Assembly: GCA_947165745.1 (NCBI GenBank)
Contig: CAMVBO010000098.1
Span: 1 to 6,722 of the forward strand
Direction of reading: 5' to 3'
From: an uncultured Clostridia bacterium
Lineage (GTDB): Bacteria > Bacillota_A > Clostridia > Christensenellales > Aristaeellaceae
Length of the DNA: 6,722 bases
How positions within the stretch are numbered: position 1 is the stretch's first letter; each line of letters opens with the position of its first letter. Positions 3,800-6,722 of the stretch are shown in pieces. Both the position numbers and the translations under genes were made by a program. The notes below the pieces were generated by a model. The model was not told the origin of the DNA. It saw only the letters and a program-made list of their open reading frames with translations, and made no database searches.

Positions 3800-6691
3800 A
3801 TGATGAAGGCAGATTGGCTGAATCTTCAAAGCCAGGGCGGCGATTATCAGACGGTTTTGGATCGCCTGAACGGCTCGCCCTTTGACGAGCTGGTGGAGAT
3901 CGACCTCTATAACAACCGCTGCCGCAACATCTATCACGTCGAAGGCAAGTACTTCGTGCCCTTCCTGGAGGGCGAGTGGACCAAGCTCTATCGCTATGCC
4001 GCCGAGCACATGCTGCATCCCTCGGATCGGGGCAGCTATTCCGCGCTGATGGACCCGGACAAGCTGCAATCCCGGCTGGAGCGCAGCGAAAACCCCGGCA
4101 TCCTGGACGCCGAGTTCCGCTATCGCAGCGTGGAAGGCGGCTGGATCTGGACCCGGCAGGTGATGATCTCCGGCGCCCAGAACGGCTTGCAGGAGGGCGT
4201 GGTCTACTGCTATATCTTCGATATCTCCATCCAGAAGCAGCGCGCCCAGGGCCGCGTGACGGCGGCGAACACCATGTCCGCCATCGCCCGGCGCGACGAC
4301 ATGACGGGCCTGCTGCTGGATCGGGAGTTCTTTACCCTGGCCCAGAAGAAGCTGCCCACGCTGGCGGGTCAGTGGTGCGTCGCCGCCGTGGACATCGAAA
4401 ACTTCAAGCTGTTCTGCGACTGGCACGGCCAGCAGGTGGGCCACTTCCTGTTGGCGGCGGTGGGCGAGACCCTGCAGCGCGTGGAACAGGAGACCGGCGG
4501 CCTGGCGGGCTATCGCGGCCAGGACGACTTCGCGCTGCTGGTGCCTTATGACATCCAGCGTCTGAACGCCCTGTACGAGGAGCTGCGCGCGATGATCGTC
4601 TCTCAGGGCGATTCCGTGGGCTTCCAGCCCATCTTCGGCATCTGTATGATCGAGGGCCCCGGCGACGACATCATGGACGCGTACAATCACGCCGCGCTGA
4701 CCGCCGAACAGATCAAGGGCGATTTCCGCAACCGCATCCGGGTGTACAATCCGGCTACCTATAAAAAGAACACCGAGGAATACAAGATTTTGTCCGAATT
4801 CCAGCACAGCCTGGAGGGCGGCGAGCTGTTCTTCTGTCTGCAGCCCCAGTGCCGCGTGTCCACGGGCCACGTGGTGGGGGCCGAGGCGCTGGCCCGCTGG
4901 CGCACCAAGGACGGGCGGATGATCCCGCCGGCCCGGTTCGTGCCCATCCTGGAAAAGTACAGCATGGTCACCAACCTGGACAAGTTCATTTGGGAGAGCG
5001 TGTGCAAGTGGCTGCGCAAGTGGCTGGACGAGGGCCACGTGGCGGTGCCGATTTCGGTGAACGTCAGCCAGATCGACATCTTCACCGTGGATGTGCCCGC
5101 CCACTTCAACATGCTGTTGGAGAAATACCACCTGCCGGCGAATCTGCTGAAGATCGAGATCACCGAGTCCGCCTACGTGGAGGACACCGCCGTGGTGCGC
5201 GAGACGGCCCGCCGCCTGCGCGCCGCCGGCTTCCTGGTGCTGATGGACGATTTCGGCAGCGGCTATTCCTCGTTGAACATGCTGCGCAGCTTGAACGTGG
5301 ACGTCATCAAGCTGGACGCCCAGTTCCTGCACATCAGCGAAAACGAGTCCCGCAAGGGCATCAACATCCTGGAATCCATCATCAGCATGGCCAAGAGCAT
5401 GACCATCCCGGTGATCGTCGAGGGCGTGGAGACGTCGGAGCAGATCAATTTCCTGGCGGACCTGGGCTGCCGATACATGCAGGGCTACTACTTCTATCGC
5501 CCCATGCCGGTGGAGGAGTTTGAGAACCTGATCCGCGACGGCAAGAAGGTGGACCTGAACGGCTTTGAGTTCAAGGCCAACGAGCAGATTCACACCCGGG
5601 AACTCCTGGATGTCAACGTGTTCAATGACGCCATGCTGAACAACATCCTGGGCCCGGTGGCCATCTACCGCTGGAAGGACGACAACGTGGACATCATCCG
5701 CTTCAACCAGCAGTTCTATCAGATGGTGGGCCTGGAGCTGCACCAGCTGAACGGCCGGCTGGAGCATATGCAGGAATACCTGTATCCCGACGACCGGGAA
5801 AAGCTGTTTGAGATGATGCGCCGCGCCGCCCACGACCGGCTGAACGGCGCCCAAGGCGTGCTGCGGGTATACAAGCCCAACGGCGCCTTGGTATGGATTT
5901 CCCTGCAGCTGTACCGGATGGAGGAGAATGAACAGGGCGTCAACTTCTACGGCTCCGCCGAGGACGTCACCGAGATGCAATATGTCAACGAGGATCTGCC
6001 CGGCGGCTACTACCGCGTCGCCGCCGACGGAAGGGGCACGTTCCTCTACATCAGCAAGGGCTTTTCAGAACTGGTTGGCTACACCGCCGACGAGATTCGC
6101 GAGGAGTTCGACAATTGCGTGATGAATATGGTCCATCCCGACGACGTGGAGGCGGTTCGGGCCGGGGCTTCGAGCATCCGCTCCGGCAAGGAGAACGCCG
6201 GCAAGCCCATCCGCCTCAAGCGCAAGGGCGCCGGCTGGGTCTCCGTGGTGATCAGGAGTCGGCTGACCGACCTGAACAGACAGCTGTGCTTCCAGACTGT
6301 GGCCATCGACGTGACGGACATGGTGAAGTTGCGCAACCAGATGCGGCTGTTGAGCAAGTTCTCTTCGGACGATGTGGTGTTCGTTCGCCGCAAGGGCGGC
6401 AGCTTCAAGTATCGCGTGGTGGTGCACGGCCTGGAGGAAAAGCTGGGCATGTCCGCCAAGGAATTTGAAAAGGTGCTGAACGACGGCGAAATCCATCGTC
6501 AGTTGAGCGCCGATGAGAGCGAGCGCCTGCGCGAGCTCACCGCGCGCGCGCTGGAGGATAAGAAGCCGGTGGAGTTTGACTTTACCCTGCCGACCGCCTC
6601 GGGCGAGCGCGTCAAATTGCATATGAAGACGGATTACGTCACCGACGACTCCAGCAAGGTGGAATTCATCTGCATCTTCCGCGAGGCGTGA
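3800..6691 (+). CDS. Cyclic-di-GMP phosphodiesterase: PAS, degenerate GGDEF, EAL, PAS array
   Basis: A 963-residue soluble signalling protein with no signal peptide or membrane segment. Residues about 28-147 form a PAS-3-like domain (HPSD at 73-76, EFRYRS at 105-110). A GGDEF domain covers about 160-318: its entry DDMTGL (166-171) and metal Asp198 remain, but GGDEF reads GQDDF (240-244), the second metal Asp is His215, the substrate-side Asn is Cys206 and no RxxD inhibitory site precedes the motif. Cyclase activity is therefore unlikely; GTP binding is possible. The EAL domain (about 328-580) looks active: Glu362 of EAL, Asn421, Glu453 of EITES, Asp483-Asp484 of DDFGSGYSS, Lys504, Glu541 and Glu544 of VEGVET, and Gln561 of QGYYFYRP. 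It should hydrolyse c-di-GMP to pGpG. Behind it lie PAS-like domains at about 607-728 (YPDD 662-665, EDVTE 721-725), 735-842 (HPDD 779-782, IDVTD 836-840) and a weaker one at 850-963. Ligands are unknown. It is transcribed alone from its own promoter. Confidence 0.93.
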   Translation: MMKADWLNLQSQGGDYQTVLDRLNGSPFDELVEIDLYNNRCRNIYHVEGKYFVPFLEGEWTKLYRYAAEHMLHPSDRGSYSALMDPDKLQSRLERSENPGILDAEFRYRSVEGGWIWTRQVMISGAQNGLQEGVVYCYIFDISIQKQRAQGRVTAANTMSAIARRDDMTGLLLDREFFTLAQKKLPTLAGQWCVAAVDIENFKLFCDWHGQQVGHFLLAAVGETLQRVEQETGGLAGYRGQDDFALLVPYDIQRLNALYEELRAMIVSQGDSVGFQPIFGICMIEGPGDDIMDAYNHAALTAEQIKGDFRNRIRVYNPATYKKNTEEYKILSEFQHSLEGGELFFCLQPQCRVSTGHVVGAEALARWRTKDGRMIPPARFVPILEKYSMVTNLDKFIWESVCKWLRKWLDEGHVAVPISVNVSQIDIFTVDVPAHFNMLLEKYHLPANLLKIEITESAYVEDTAVVRETARRLRAAGFLVLMDDFGSGYSSLNMLRSLNVDVIKLDAQFLHISENESRKGINILESIISMAKSMTIPVIVEGVETSEQINFLADLGCRYMQGYYFYRPMPVEEFENLIRDGKKVDLNGFEFKANEQIHTRELLDVNVFNDAMLNNILGPVAIYRWKDDNVDIIRFNQQFYQMVGLELHQLNGRLEHMQEYLYPDDREKLFEMMRRAAHDRLNGAQGVLRVYKPNGALVWISLQLYRMEENEQGVNFYGSAEDVTEMQYVNEDLPGGYYRVAADGRGTFLYISKGFSELVGYTADEIREEFDNCVMNMVHPDDVEAVRAGASSIRSGKENAGKPIRLKRKGAGWVSVVIRSRLTDLNRQLCFQTVAIDVTDMVKLRNQMRLLSKFSSDDVVFVRRKGGSFKYRVVVHGLEEKLGMSAKEFEKVLNDGEIHRQLSADESERLRELTARALEDKKPVEFDFTLPTASGERVKLHMKTDYVTDDSSKVEFICIFREA

Positions 6692-6697
6692 GGAAAG

Positions 6698-6722
6698 GGG
6701 GCTGCTCATGATGAGCAGCCCC
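6698..6722 (+). terminator. Terminator hairpin after the EAL gene, cut by the window edge
   Basis: Six bases after the TGA, GGGGCTGCTC (6698-6707) and GAGCAGCCCC (6713-6722) form a perfect 10-base-pair stem around ATGAT. The stem is typical of an intrinsic terminator, but the T tract that would prove it lies beyond the right edge. Confidence 0.75.

Noticed and set aside
3761..5980. Long open frame (739 codons) on the minus strand, opposite the EAL gene
   Set aside because: Its translation is dominated by H, V, Q, A, L and D without domains, it has no ribosome binding site, and it mirrors a plus-strand gene with unmistakable EAL motifs. Strong third-position GC bias leaves the opposite strand open.

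Overview
The window reads as ordinary chromosome from a GC-rich anaerobe, most likely an uncultured member of the Clostridia (Bacillota). This rests on several things: strong AGGAG-type ribosome binding sites, sigma-A-like promoters with TATAAT boxes, a Gram-positive-style signal peptide on a WG-repeat protein, an oxygen-sensitive-looking aldo/keto reductase with ferredoxin clusters, and a large PAS/GGDEF/EAL protein. Coding DNA is strongly biased to G or C at third codon positions, while the promoter regions are visibly AT-richer. The taxonomic call is an inference; there is no rRNA or other marker gene here.

Layout: (1) 2-592, plus strand: the C-terminal part of an FAD-dependent dehydrogenase whose start lies outside the window. 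(2) 593-799: a noncoding gap holding a palindromic dispersed repeat of the 'GGATTGCCAC...GCAATGAC' type, further GC-rich palindromes, and a perfect bidirectional terminator shared by the two convergent genes. (3) 800-2164, minus strand: a secreted WG-repeat-like protein with its own strong promoter. (4) 2352-3533, minus strand: an aldo/keto reductase fused to a C-terminal two-cluster ferredoxin domain. Its true start is six codons inside the longest reading frame. (5) 3534-3799: a divergent promoter region with one promoter facing each way, both with a TTGCAA -35 box, plus short dyads that may be operators. (6) 3800-6691, plus strand: a 963-residue soluble cyclic-di-GMP phosphodiesterase in the order PAS, degenerate GGDEF, intact EAL, then two to three further PAS-type domains. 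A terminator hairpin follows at the right edge.

The four genes do not form an operon and no shared pathway is evident. The clearest functional statement is that the EAL protein should hydrolyse c-di-GMP, with the damaged GGDEF and the PAS domains acting as regulatory inputs. The reductase and the EAL protein share a promoter region and might be co-regulated. I found no convincing new multi-gene system. The points most worth a second look are the C-terminal PAS array behind the EAL domain, the dyads in the divergent promoter region and the dispersed palindromic repeat.
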